From the NCBI GenBank assembly GCA_029976805.1, contig JAPOLY010000017.1, positions 1-39,096 on the forward strand: a stretch of DNA of 39,096 bases, given 5' to 3'. The stretch comes from a bacterium. GTDB taxonomy: Bacteria; Planctomycetota; UBA8108; UBA1146. Position numbers and translations under genes: made by a program. The notes under the pieces are model-generated. The model saw only the letters and a list, made by a program, of their open reading frames with translations, ran no database searches and had not been told where the DNA came from. Positions 15,831 to 24,485 of the stretch are shown piece by piece. Every line of letters begins with the position of its first letter. The stretch's first letter is position 1.

Positions 15831-16889
15831 TTACTCTGCTTCAGTACCGTTTTCTTTCGCACGGGCAACGGTCCTGTTGTAAATCGTCTTCACGTTGACC
15901 CCGAGGTCTCTTGCGGCACGAGTCTTGTTGCCTCCATGATGATCGAGCACCTTTTGAATGTGCGCATCCGTCACTTCCGTGAGGGACATCGTCACAGGGT
16001 ACCCAACGACTCCCGGACTGATGGCCATTTTGTTTTCAACCATCGGTTGCGGTGAGTTAACGATCTGCTCACGAATCGCCTCCCCATCGATGACTTCACC
16101 ACCACTCAACAGAACAGCACGCTCGATCACATTCTCCAGTTCACGAATGTTTCCAGGCCAGCTGTGCTGTACCAGAACCTCAACGGCACTGGTTCTGAGC
16201 TCAGGGACATGAATGCCCTTGTTGCGGAGATTATCGAGGATTGATTCGACCAGATGGGGAAATTCCATCTCGCGATCACGCAGCGGAATCAACTCAACAT
16301 GAACCACATGGATTCTGTAGAAGAGATCGAGACGGAAACGCCCGGCATTGACTTCTTCACGAAGATCCCTGTTGGTTGCGGCAATCACACGAACATTGAC
16401 CGCCTTGTCTTCGTTGGAGCCCACCGCACGGATACGACCAGACTGCAGGACACGGAGCAACTTCACCTGCGCTTCCATCGGAAGCTCACCGATTTCGTCG
16501 AGGAACAGGGTTCCGCCATCGGCCTTCTCAATCAAGCCGGTCTTGTCCTTGTCGATTCCGGTGTATGCGCCCTTGAGTGCACCAAAGAGTTCACTCTCCA
16601 CCAGAGACTGGGGAATCGCACCGCAGTTCAAGGTCACCCAGGGGCCAGAGGCTCGCTTGCTGGTCTGATGAACCAGACGTGCCACCAGATCTTTTCCGGT
16701 ACCGCTTTCCCCGTCGATGAGGATGGTGGAATCGGTCGGAGCGACGGCAGAAAGGGTCCTCAGAACTCGCAAGGTTCTCGGATCATTTCCTGCCACAAAA
16801 GTATCGTTACCTCCGGACTCATTGAAGACCGGAAGACGAAGAATCGAGGGCTTGTGTGCCGCTCCGGATTCGGTAAGTGGATGACTCAT
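15831..16889 (-). CDS. Sigma-54-dependent transcription activator, AAA+ and Fis-type HTH, no receiver
   Basis: 352 residues. It would use ATP to open promoters bound by RNA polymerase with sigma-54. The AAA+ core (about 30-260) has Walker A GESGTGKD, Walker B GGTLFLDEIGE, the sensor I region VIAATNRDL and the sensor II region WPGNIRELENVIERA. The C-terminal helix-turn-helix (about 305-345; NKTRAARDLGVNVKTIYNR) is Fis-like. The sigma-54 contact loop reads GAYTGI instead of GAFTGA: Phe to Tyr is common, but the final Ala to Ile is unusual. The short N-terminus has no receiver, GAF or PAS domain, so control probably comes through a partner. ATG overlaps the stop of the receiver/HD-GYP gene by 4 nt and has a GGAGGAG site 7 nt upstream. 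It is the last gene of a three-gene operon. Confidence 0.9.
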   Translation of the reverse strand: MSHPLTESGAAHKPSILRLPVFNESGGNDTFVAGNDPRTLRVLRTLSAVAPTDSTILIDGESGTGKDLVARLVHQTSKRASGPWVTLNCGAIPQSLVESELFGALKGAYTGIDKDKTGLIEKADGGTLFLDEIGELPMEAQVKLLRVLQSGRIRAVGSNEDKAVNVRVIAATNRDLREEVNAGRFRLDLFYRIHVVHVELIPLRDREMEFPHLVESILDNLRNKGIHVPELRTSAVEVLVQHSWPGNIRELENVIERAVLLSGGEVIDGEAIREQIVNSPQPMVENKMAISPGVVGYPVTMSLTEVTDAHIQKVLDHHGGNKTRAARDLGVNVKTIYNRTVARAKENGTEAE

Positions 16890-17860
16890 GGGGTCAACTC
16901 CTCCCTGACGAGGATCTCGTCCTTGTGTTTTTCAAAAAGGTCGGCAATACGTGGATCAAACTGAATCCCCTTGCCTGATTGGATCGCCTGCATTGCCACG
17001 CTGTGTGGCATCGCAGAGCGATAGGATCTGTCACTGGTCATGGCGTCAAAGGCGTCGACCACTGCAATAATGCGGGCCATGAGGGGAATCTGCTCACCGG
17101 ACAATCCATGCGGATAACCCTGGCCGTCCCACCTCTCATGATGATGAAGAACTGCTTTGACGCTGGGATTCAGAAATGGCACAGGAGAGATGATTTCCGC
17201 TGAAATTTCCGGATGCCTTTGAATCTCTTTGTATTCATCATCGGTCAACTTGTCATTTTTGTTCAGAATGTCCTCATGGATGCCGATTTTTCCGACGTCA
17301 TGAAGCAATGCTGCGTAACTCAGGGTTCGCAGTTGTCCTCTGTCGAGACCGGCATGCTCACCCAGTTTCACGGCCATATCCCTGACCCTGACAGAGTGGC
17401 CATTCAGATAGCGGTCTTTGCTTTCAAGAGCAACGAGCAACGCTTCAACCGTGTCACGCATCCCACGTACCTCGTGGACATTCATCGCACGCAAGCGAGC
17501 ACGCTGCATTGAGGTGATAAAATCATCGACATCGTAGGGCTTGGTGATGAAATCTGTCGCCCCCGACTGCATCAGATCAACGGCATTCTGAACAGTCCCG
17601 TCTCCCGTGGTGACGATGATGCTCAGGTCCGGGTCCTCTTCGATGGCGTTACGGACAAGGTCATCCCCTCTCATGCGTGGCATGTCGAGATCAGTCACAA
17701 GGATGTCCCAATGACGTTCGCGAATCGCTTCGAGGGCTTTTTCACCATCCTCGACGAGAACAGGATCAGGCCAACCGTCCGCTGCGAGAATCGCAGAGAC
17801 CAGTTCCCGTGCTCCGGAATCGTCGTCGGCGACGAGAATCTTGAGATCTTCGGTATTCAT
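16886..17860 (-). CDS. Response regulator with HD-GYP phosphodiesterase domain
   Basis: 324 residues. The receiver domain (1-125) has the acidic pair Asp12/Asp13, phospho-acceptor Asp57 in VTDLDMPRM and the Lys of ITKPYD near 108. The HD-GYP domain (about 130-310) is complete, with LLHDVGKIG, the histidine cluster HHHERWDGQGYP that includes the GYP motif, and DAFDAMTSDRSYR. Such proteins (RpfG type) degrade cyclic di-GMP when phosphorylated. No sensor kinase is adjacent. The gene overlaps both neighbours by 4 nt, so all three products should be made together. This suggests that phosphorylation and c-di-GMP turnover are tied to the sigma-54 activator. It is cytoplasmic. Confidence 0.92.
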   Translation of the reverse strand: MNTEDLKILVADDDSGARELVSAILAADGWPDPVLVEDGEKALEAIRERHWDILVTDLDMPRMRGDDLVRNAIEEDPDLSIIVTTGDGTVQNAVDLMQSGATDFITKPYDVDDFITSMQRARLRAMNVHEVRGMRDTVEALLVALESKDRYLNGHSVRVRDMAVKLGEHAGLDRGQLRTLSYAALLHDVGKIGIHEDILNKNDKLTDDEYKEIQRHPEISAEIISPVPFLNPSVKAVLHHHERWDGQGYPHGLSGEQIPLMARIIAVVDAFDAMTSDRSYRSAMPHSVAMQAIQSGKGIQFDPRIADLFEKHKDEILVREELTP

Positions 17861-18663
17861 CGAACCCCCCAGGTCTCACCAGGGAGTTCACCCGCAGTCA
17901 TGGAATCTTCATGGTCCCAACGGTCGATCAGTTTCTCATGCATTCTCTCAAATTGTTCCTTGAGCCAATGTGCTGAAACAGAGGTATTGATCTCCCCCAC
18001 GAGCCTGCTTCCATCGGCACTTGCGGTAGATTCGCAGTACTCTTTGACCGCTTGAAGAAGCTCTTCCACATTTCCACACCAGTCACGGGTGAGAAAATCC
18101 GGAAGAATCTCCGCTTCAAATCTCTCCCAACGTTCCTGAAAATCTTCTTTCAGGGATTGGCTCCAGATCTGATAGCGGGATATCGGCGAGATGTCTTCAC
18201 GACGCTGATTCAGGGGAGTCAAGGTGAAGGAACCTGCCAATGCCATCTGCGAAAGAAGGACATTCACGGATTCAGTGGGCTCATTGCGAAATCCAAAAAT
18301 GAGTCTTGGAAGCTGCCCCTGGGCTTTGTTGACGAAGTGAGAAATCTCTCTCCATGCAGTCAGTGAGATTTTGTCGGCATTTCCGATGTATACACTTCCA
18401 GCCCTGCTGAGTAGGGAATGGGACAAGCCGTCTTCCCTCAACTGCTCAATTCTCAGGGAAGCGCCATCCATGAATCGAAGGCTCGAACCGGCAATACAAC
18501 CGGTGGCATGGATTTTTCTGGCCACCAGTTTTTTTCCGACTCCGTCTTCTCCTGTGAGAAGAACGGGTAAACGGGAGTCACTGACCTCCAAAACGAAGGA
18601 CCATAGACTCTGTATCAGTTCGCTGTTTCCCACGATCGGGTCGAATCTATCCGAGGTGGACAA
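17857..18663 (-). CDS. Degenerate sigma-54-type AAA+ protein (probable inactive paralogue)
   Basis: 268 residues. The N-terminal half follows the sigma-54 activator fold: VGNSELIQSLWSFV, then a Walker A-like GEDGVGKK, then KIHATG. The segment that should contain the GAFTGA loop is short and lacks it. The Walker B position reads SVYIGNADKIS, without the Asp-Glu pair needed for ATP hydrolysis. DWCGNVEELLQAVKEY matches the WPGNIRELENVIE region. No C-terminal helix-turn-helix follows. It is therefore probably unable to hydrolyse ATP, contact sigma-54 or bind DNA; a role in modulating the intact activator is an inference. The TTG start has AGGAG 6 nt upstream (18670-18674). It heads the operon and overlaps the response-regulator gene by 4 nt. 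Confidence 0.75.
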   Translation of the reverse strand: MSTSDRFDPIVGNSELIQSLWSFVLEVSDSRLPVLLTGEDGVGKKLVARKIHATGCIAGSSLRFMDGASLRIEQLREDGLSHSLLSRAGSVYIGNADKISLTAWREISHFVNKAQGQLPRLIFGFRNEPTESVNVLLSQMALAGSFTLTPLNQRREDISPISRYQIWSQSLKEDFQERWERFEAEILPDFLTRDWCGNVEELLQAVKEYCESTASADGSRLVGEINTSVSAHWLKEQFERMHEKLIDRWDHEDSMTAGELPGETWGVR

Positions 18664-18879
18664 TCGACACTCCTGTTCGGCAGAGACTTCCAGACGAACC
18701 CCGCAACTTGCTGTTGACCCATCCGAAAAGGGGAATCCTTTCCGGAAAGTCGGTAAAAGTTCGTCGTCAGGGAAGACTAGCCCGCTGTTGGGAAAATCGT
18801 CAAACCGGGTACAGGGACGTACCGGTGGAAAGACCGCAGGAGTACGGCAGGGCTCTCATACTGTCAAATCAGCGAAAAA

Positions 18880-21800
18880 TCAGATCTGCGGATCGGCGGT
18901 AACCGGAGATCCCCCCCGATCGAAAATCGATTTGGCGTCCTTTGATCGGGGGCTGGCCTGTGACTGCTGATCCGCATTGTCATTCATCCACGAATCCGCT
19001 TCGTCAATCTTGACGACCACCCGGCGAGAAACCCCCTGCTCTTCCATGGTGACTCCATAGAGTCGCTCCGCTTCAGCCATCGTGACGCGAGAGTGGGTAA
19101 TCACCAGGAACTGGGAGTTTTTCGCAAACTCCTGCAGAACCCTGACGAATCGTCGGGTGTTCTGCTCGTCCAAAGGAGCGTCCACCTCGTCAAGAATACA
19201 GAACGGGCTTGGCTTCGTTTTGAAGAGCGAAAAGATCACTGAGATCGCTGTCAATGCACGCTCACCACCAGAGAGCAATCGAAGGTTCGAGATGCGTTTT
19301 CCGGGTGGCTTTGCGATGACCTCAATACCGGCTTCGAGCGGATCGATCTCTTCGTCGTCAAGTTTGAGGTCCGCTGTTCCACCGCCAAACATCAAAGAGA
19401 AGATTTCCTGGAAATGCGTTCGAACTTCCTCAAAGGAATCCTTGAACAGAGTTCGACATTCATTATCGAGCAGTTCGATGGCCTGAACGATCTGATCCCT
19501 GGCTTCTGTGAGATCCTCGATCTTGCCGCTGATCTCGCTGAAGCGGGACTCTTCCGTTTCCAACTCTTCGACTGCCTGCAAATTGACATTGGTGTTTTTG
19601 CGAAGACGATCCTGCAACTGCTGATACTCTTTGCGTAACCGATCCACCCACTCTGATTCGGTTTCCTCTTCTTCGACAAGCTGCACACGCCACTCATCAA
19701 CAGGAGCTTCCGAAAGATCCATTTCCAGATCCTCACGGATCTTATCCTGGATACCCTCGATTCGAACTCGGCATTCATTTTCAGCAAGGAGATCTGATTC
19801 ACGCCCTTCACGGATCTGTTCACCGCGGTGGCGACACTCCTTGACGCGTTTCTCAAGACGACCTCGCTGTGATCTCTGTTCGTCAAGACGCTGATCAAGA
19901 ACAGTGCGGTCTTCGGTCGCTTTGGAAAGTTCGACCCCGAGGCTCTTTTCCTCCCCATCGATGGAGACCAGATCAACATCCAGCTTTTCGATGAGTTTTT
20001 CGTCGTCGACAATATCGGTGAGGATACGCTCCCGCTGGGATTTCCTCTGATCCATTTCGTCAGCCAGACGTCGCTGCTCCCGCCAATCGGATGAGATCCG
20101 TTCCTGTTCACGGGTCGCTTCCAGTGACCGGCTCTGGATTCCACCTTCAAGCTGAGACAACTTCTCAGCGAGGGGCTCGAGTGCTTCTTCAGAGGATTCC
20201 AACTCTGTGGCAACGGACTTCCTGCGGTGATCCACCTCCACCAGCTTCGATTGGGCGGCAGATTTGAGCTGCTCCAGCTCCGAAGTCAATTGCTCGGCCT
20301 TTTCGATGTCGACCTTCAATGAAGCCCTGCGATCAGAGATCCTCTTCAGGGTCTCACGACAGCGATGCCTCTCTGAAAGAGCATGCTCGGCCTCCAGTTT
20401 TGCCCTGCCCGACTCCTGCTCCAGCCTTTGCAACTCACCCTGTCGGGCAAGAATTGACTCTTCAAGGGCATCACCCTGATGCGAAAGTTCCTCGAGATCA
20501 CTGGAGAGAATGTCGACACGTTCCTGCAACTGGGTCATTTCCACTTGCCGGGAAACCAGGCCCGTACTGTTGACCGCTGGGATCTTGACGGCGCCCCACG
20601 GTTCGACCACGTGGGCATCGGCAGTTACAACCCGGTAACCGGGATACTGCTGACGCAATCGCAGGGCTTCGTCCAGATCTGTCGCAACGATCACCTCATC
20701 GAGCAGAGCATCGACGATCGGACGACACAACTGCTCACAACGCACTCGGCTGGCCAAAGTGACGACACCGGGTCCGAGCTCCAGATCACCTGATCTCTTG
20801 CCCGCATCCAGATTGTCTTCCAGTGAAACAAAGTTTGCGGCTTCACCATCGAGAATGCCGGTGATCGCCCTGATACGCTGTTCGATGGGCGTGCGTCCCT
20901 GGAAAACCACGGTTTCCAGAATCCGGCCGAGAACAGCGTCGACCATTTTCGCGGTATTCGGATCGGCCTCGATCAATCGGGCCAACAAGCCTCGAATATC
21001 ACCCGCTGCCGGTGCTTCACTGCCGAGCAAATCCCGAGTGCCCTTGGAAAGTCCCTCGAGGTTTTCCTCAAGATCCTTTAAAAGCACGAGTCGACCATGG
21101 GAGGACTCCAGCTCGGATCGGACTTCCGTCAGTTTCTTGCGTGCTCCACCGAGGATATCCGTGCGCTGGTTGATTTCCATTCGCAAGGATTCGACCCGGA
21201 TCAGGAGTTCGTGTTCCCTGTTGTGAGAGTCACGAATCTTCTTCTCGAGTCCCTCGATCTGCCCTTCGATCTCGGATTGCTGTTTGCGGTAATCGAGATC
21301 TTCCGTCGACCTGCGCTCACGAATCGCCTCTTGTCCACGCAAGTCCCCTTCATGGGAAGCAATGGAGTTCTTCAGACGCGATTCCTCAAAAACAAGTCCC
21401 AGATCCTGGTCTTTCAGATCATGGATCTTTTTATCCAGCTCATCCTGCTGGGCCAATTCCACGGAATGATCGATTTTCAGATGGTCGATCAGCGTCCGCA
21501 GCTTGCGCAATTCGATGAGGGATTCCCGGATTCGCTGACGGGCATCGGAGCGACGCTGACGGTAGTCCTCCTCCACATGGGACAACTCCTCCAGCTGTCG
21601 ATCGCGATCTTCATTTCGACGACGACTTTGATCCTGCTGCTCCCGCATCTGAATCCGGCGAGCCTCGATCCCCTGCAGGGCGACCCGCTTCTCGGTCTCG
21701 ATCTGGCGGACCTCCTCCAACTCCCGGTGGAGACCCTCGATCGCGTTGCGAACACTTTCGACAGAAGCGTCCAGTCGTGTCGCCACCTCAGCGATCAAAC

Positions 21801-22566
21801 CCCTCAGGGTGTTTCTCCAACTGAGCCTGAAGTTGAGTGACTTCTGTTCAAACTCCAGCTGATCCACATCCCATGCGGCGAGAACAGTACTGACATGCTT
21901 GAAGCGGTCACGATCCTCCACGTAACGACGCGCCTTGCCCGCCTGCATCTTCAGGCTGCGGATTCTGCGCTCGATCTCTGACAATTGGTCGGTAACCCGG
22001 GTGAGTTCCCGTTCTGATCGATCAAGCCTGTTGGTCGTTTCAGATCTCTGCTTGCGAAAACTGGAGATTCCCGCAGCTTCCTCAAAAATTTTGCGGCGCT
22101 CCTGAGCATTGGCATTCAGGAACGAGTCCACCTGGCCCTGCCCGAGGACCGAATAGCCATCTGCGCCGATTCCAGTATTTGAGAAGACGGCCAGAATATC
22201 TTTCAGGCGGCAGGATTTGCGATTGATCTCATAGTCACTGTTGCCATCACGGGTCAGGATTCGACTGATCTCCACCTCGGCTGTATCGATGGGAAGGGTC
22301 TTTGACTCATTGTCAAAAACCAGTCGAACCTCTGCTCTGGAAAGGGCAGGTCGATGAGTCGTCCCCTTGAAGATGACATCGAGCATCTCACTGCCGCGAA
22401 GTCCTTTCGCAGAACGCTCTCCCAATACCCAGCGGAAGGCGTCCACCACATTTGATTTACCACAACCGTTGGGGCCGACCACCGCACTGGTGCCGGGGTC
22501 AAAATCAAACTGCACCGGATCCGCAAAGGATTTGAAACCGGAGAGGTGAATGCTCTTCAAATACAA
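18880..22566 (-). CDS. smc: Chromosome segregation ATPase SMC
   Basis: 1228 residues, full length for SMC. It forms the condensin-like dimer that organises and separates chromosomes with ScpA and ScpB. The N-terminal ATPase half has the Walker A GPNGCGKSNVVDAFRWVLG (31-49). Two long coiled coils (about 170-500 and 670-1010) flank a hinge (about 510-670; DIRGLLARLIEADPNTAKMV). The C-terminal half has the signature LSGGERALTA (from 1098), Walker B CILDEVDAPLDEQN and the ITHSRVTMAEAERLYGVTM segment. The C-terminal tail after VVVKI is a polar extension. The TTG start is backed by GAGGAGA 6 nt upstream (22573-22579). The gene follows the 432-residue protein gene by 17 bp. scpA and scpB are not in view. 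Confidence 0.96.
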   Translation of the reverse strand: MYLKSIHLSGFKSFADPVQFDFDPGTSAVVGPNGCGKSNVVDAFRWVLGERSAKGLRGSEMLDVIFKGTTHRPALSRAEVRLVFDNESKTLPIDTAEVEISRILTRDGNSDYEINRKSCRLKDILAVFSNTGIGADGYSVLGQGQVDSFLNANAQERRKIFEEAAGISSFRKQRSETTNRLDRSERELTRVTDQLSEIERRIRSLKMQAGKARRYVEDRDRFKHVSTVLAAWDVDQLEFEQKSLNFRLSWRNTLRGLIAEVATRLDASVESVRNAIEGLHRELEEVRQIETEKRVALQGIEARRIQMREQQDQSRRRNEDRDRQLEELSHVEEDYRQRRSDARQRIRESLIELRKLRTLIDHLKIDHSVELAQQDELDKKIHDLKDQDLGLVFEESRLKNSIASHEGDLRGQEAIRERRSTEDLDYRKQQSEIEGQIEGLEKKIRDSHNREHELLIRVESLRMEINQRTDILGGARKKLTEVRSELESSHGRLVLLKDLEENLEGLSKGTRDLLGSEAPAAGDIRGLLARLIEADPNTAKMVDAVLGRILETVVFQGRTPIEQRIRAITGILDGEAANFVSLEDNLDAGKRSGDLELGPGVVTLASRVRCEQLCRPIVDALLDEVIVATDLDEALRLRQQYPGYRVVTADAHVVEPWGAVKIPAVNSTGLVSRQVEMTQLQERVDILSSDLEELSHQGDALEESILARQGELQRLEQESGRAKLEAEHALSERHRCRETLKRISDRRASLKVDIEKAEQLTSELEQLKSAAQSKLVEVDHRRKSVATELESSEEALEPLAEKLSQLEGGIQSRSLEATREQERISSDWREQRRLADEMDQRKSQRERILTDIVDDEKLIEKLDVDLVSIDGEEKSLGVELSKATEDRTVLDQRLDEQRSQRGRLEKRVKECRHRGEQIREGRESDLLAENECRVRIEGIQDKIREDLEMDLSEAPVDEWRVQLVEEEETESEWVDRLRKEYQQLQDRLRKNTNVNLQAVEELETEESRFSEISGKIEDLTEARDQIVQAIELLDNECRTLFKDSFEEVRTHFQEIFSLMFGGGTADLKLDDEEIDPLEAGIEVIAKPPGKRISNLRLLSGGERALTAISVIFSLFKTKPSPFCILDEVDAPLDEQNTRRFVRVLQEFAKNSQFLVITHSRVTMAEAERLYGVTMEEQGVSRRVVVKIDEADSWMNDNADQQSQASPRSKDAKSIFDRGGSPVTADPQI

Positions 22567-22583
22567 CGGCTGTCTCCTCGGAC

Positions 22584-23882
22584 TTACAGAGTCCGGTCTC
22601 CTGAGGGTTGGAGAATTTGCGGGGGGGCGACCAGCGACTGGAGAAGCTCTCCCAGTCGCTCCCAGCCCCCACCACGACGACGGGATATCCTGTCGACCAG
22701 TCGCTTCAGATCCCGTCTTCCACGGTCGACTATCATCGACTCCAAAGCGATCACTGGAAGCGATTCCAATTCATGAAAATTACGCTGGATGTATTCTACG
22801 GAAGGCCTGGGGAAATCCTGCTCCCGGGCCCACCAGACCGGTTCGCCGGCGGCTCGAAGATCGAGCCAATCCTGACGCCACGGAGGATCAGCACCCAACT
22901 CCAGAATCAGATCAAAACTTCTCATGCGCTGTTCGAGAACGAGGACCACTTCCGGGTCCGCCGGCAACTCCCCCGCCACGATTCTAGGTCGAGGGGCTTC
23001 TGAACTGCGCAATTCGGGCGGAGAAGAGGCTCTGAGAGCCCTGGCGATCACTGGCCTCAGCGGAATCGGGATCTCTCTGGGCAATCGGAGGATCAACTCC
23101 TGAGCACCGGGCTTTCTGCTGCAACGGTGGAGAAAATCGGCAAACCAGTCCTCCTGGGACGGATCTCCAAAGAGATCTCCCGGGCGAGGATCCGCCACCG
23201 GCGAAAATTCCCAGCGGACACGGGGACCAGGAACCATCCCATCGAGAAAACCACGGATGCGCTCGCTCAATCTCACCCAGCGGATCCATGCTTCATCCTG
23301 AGGAATCTCGAGAGGGCCTTCGAGGACCCCACCGATGGTCAACTCAGAACTAACCCAATCCAACTCGCGCATCACCGCTTCGGCGATGGCATCGACACGA
23401 TCCCGTTTTTCGAAGAGACTTCCCAACTCGATGTGTCGGCGTAAAAACCGAAACGGTTCGATGGGACGCAAGCCATCATGAAGAGGCCAGTTCTGGGAAA
23501 GGAACGATCTGGAAAAAAAGGACTCCAACTGACGCGGATGTTTGAAATCTGTCAGGTGACGGGTCATTTCTGCAAGCAACAAACCCGGAACCAATTGATC
23601 CCCCGAGTAGCAGACCAACTCTTCAAACTGATCGGCCCACTCCTGAAGCCCAGTCTCCTTGCACGCTTCTGCAAGAGGCTCAACAAATTCGTGACTCTGC
23701 CAATCGACCGCAGCGATTCCGATCTCTTCGATGACGTGATCGATCACCCGGTCCGCCGTCGATATCTCGCCGGCAATCGACAGGGAAGACTGCAGAATCT
23801 CACCAGGGTCGATCACTGTTGCCAGCATCTTGCGCAGTCTCAATTCCAGTTTCTGCCGTTTGACCGAATCAGCTTTGGACAT
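22584..23882 (-). CDS. Unrecognised 432-residue cytoplasmic protein between nrdR and smc
   Basis: I do not recognise a family. The protein has no signal peptide or membrane segment. It is rich in Arg, Glu, Leu and Trp, with many predicted helices and several short basic clusters such as RISRRRGGGWERL near the C-terminus. The first 30 residues (KRQKLELRLRKML) look like an amphipathic or coiled helix. The ATG overlaps the end of nrdR by 14 nt and is preceded by AAGGAAAG; smc starts 17 bp after its stop. This tight placement suggests co-expression with smc, so a chromosome-related role is possible but not shown. Proline-rich loops in the middle (LEGPLEIPQDEAW, PVADPRPGDLFGDP) argue for several small domains. 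Confidence 0.7.
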   Translation of the reverse strand: MSKADSVKRQKLELRLRKMLATVIDPGEILQSSLSIAGEISTADRVIDHVIEEIGIAAVDWQSHEFVEPLAEACKETGLQEWADQFEELVCYSGDQLVPGLLLAEMTRHLTDFKHPRQLESFFSRSFLSQNWPLHDGLRPIEPFRFLRRHIELGSLFEKRDRVDAIAEAVMRELDWVSSELTIGGVLEGPLEIPQDEAWIRWVRLSERIRGFLDGMVPGPRVRWEFSPVADPRPGDLFGDPSQEDWFADFLHRCSRKPGAQELILRLPREIPIPLRPVIARALRASSPPELRSSEAPRPRIVAGELPADPEVVLVLEQRMRSFDLILELGADPPWRQDWLDLRAAGEPVWWAREQDFPRPSVEYIQRNFHELESLPVIALESMIVDRGRRDLKRLVDRISRRRGGGWERLGELLQSLVAPPQILQPSGDRTL

Positions 23883-24345
23883 CCGGTTTTCTTTCCTTGC
23901 CGACCAGCCGGGTCAATTCATTGAGGAATTCGGTCACGTCAGCAAACTCCTGGTAAACCGAAGCAAATCTCACATATGCCACAGAATCGAGTTTCCGGAG
24001 GTGCTCGATGACGACCTCGCCAATGAACCCCGAGGGAACCTCCTGATCGAACTCCTCACGAAGACGTCTTTCGACCTCGTCGACGATGGATTCCATTCTT
24101 TCGACGGAAATTCGTCGCTTCTGGCAAGCGGTCATGATGCCGTCCAAAACCTTGGCCCGATTGAAGGGTTCCCTGCGCATGTCTTTCTTGACGACCATGC
24201 GGGGAGTCTCCTCAATACGCTCGTAACTGGTAAATCGTTTGTTGCAACCCTGGCATTCCCTGCGACGGCGCACGGCCAGTCCATCCGAGCTGGACCGGGA
24301 GTCCACGACCCTGTCTTTTTCAGATCCGCAACTGGGACAGCGCAT
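23869..24345 (-). CDS. nrdR: Transcriptional repressor NrdR
   Basis: 158 residues, the usual length. It represses ribonucleotide reductase genes in response to bound ATP/dATP. The N-terminal zinc ribbon uses Cys3, Cys6, Cys31 and Cys34 (MRCPSCGS and ECQGCNKRFTSYER). The ATP-cone domain follows (about 49-139; VVKKDMRREPFNRAKVLDGI to SVAYVRFASVYQEF). AAGGAAA lies 8 nt before the ATG. Its targets, nrd genes, are not in the window and I did not find a clear NrdR-box pair nearby. It lies upstream of the 432-residue protein gene and smc in one apparent operon. Its length and motifs are normal, so the call is very secure. Confidence 0.96.
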   Translation of the reverse strand: MRCPSCGSEKDRVVDSRSSSDGLAVRRRRECQGCNKRFTSYERIEETPRMVVKKDMRREPFNRAKVLDGIMTACQKRRISVERMESIVDEVERRLREEFDQEVPSGFIGEVVIEHLRKLDSVAYVRFASVYQEFADVTEFLNELTRLVGKERKPDVQS

Positions 24346-24485
24346 CGGTTCGTTTCCTTCATTTTTGGCCGCTGGCAGGAATGGGGCACCGACCTTTTCC
24401 CCAAAAAACGGGTCGGTAAAATATCTGGATCCATCTTACTCCACAGATGGGGGTCGCTCAACGTGCCCCCAAAAAGGAGATCGCC

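Noticed and set aside
18723-18745. Hairpin with 9-bp arms upstream of the regulatory operon
   Set aside because: No T run follows on the minus strand and it has no known match; it may be chance in a short intergenic region.
18839-18867. Promoter for the three-gene regulatory operon with a perfect TTGACA (minus strand, 18862-18867)
   Set aside because: At 17-bp spacing the -10 position reads TACTCC, a poor match, so a functional promoter cannot be claimed.
24346-24485. Terminator between mnmE and nrdR (TGGGGG/CCCCCA pair)
   Set aside because: On the minus strand the T run precedes the stem instead of following it.
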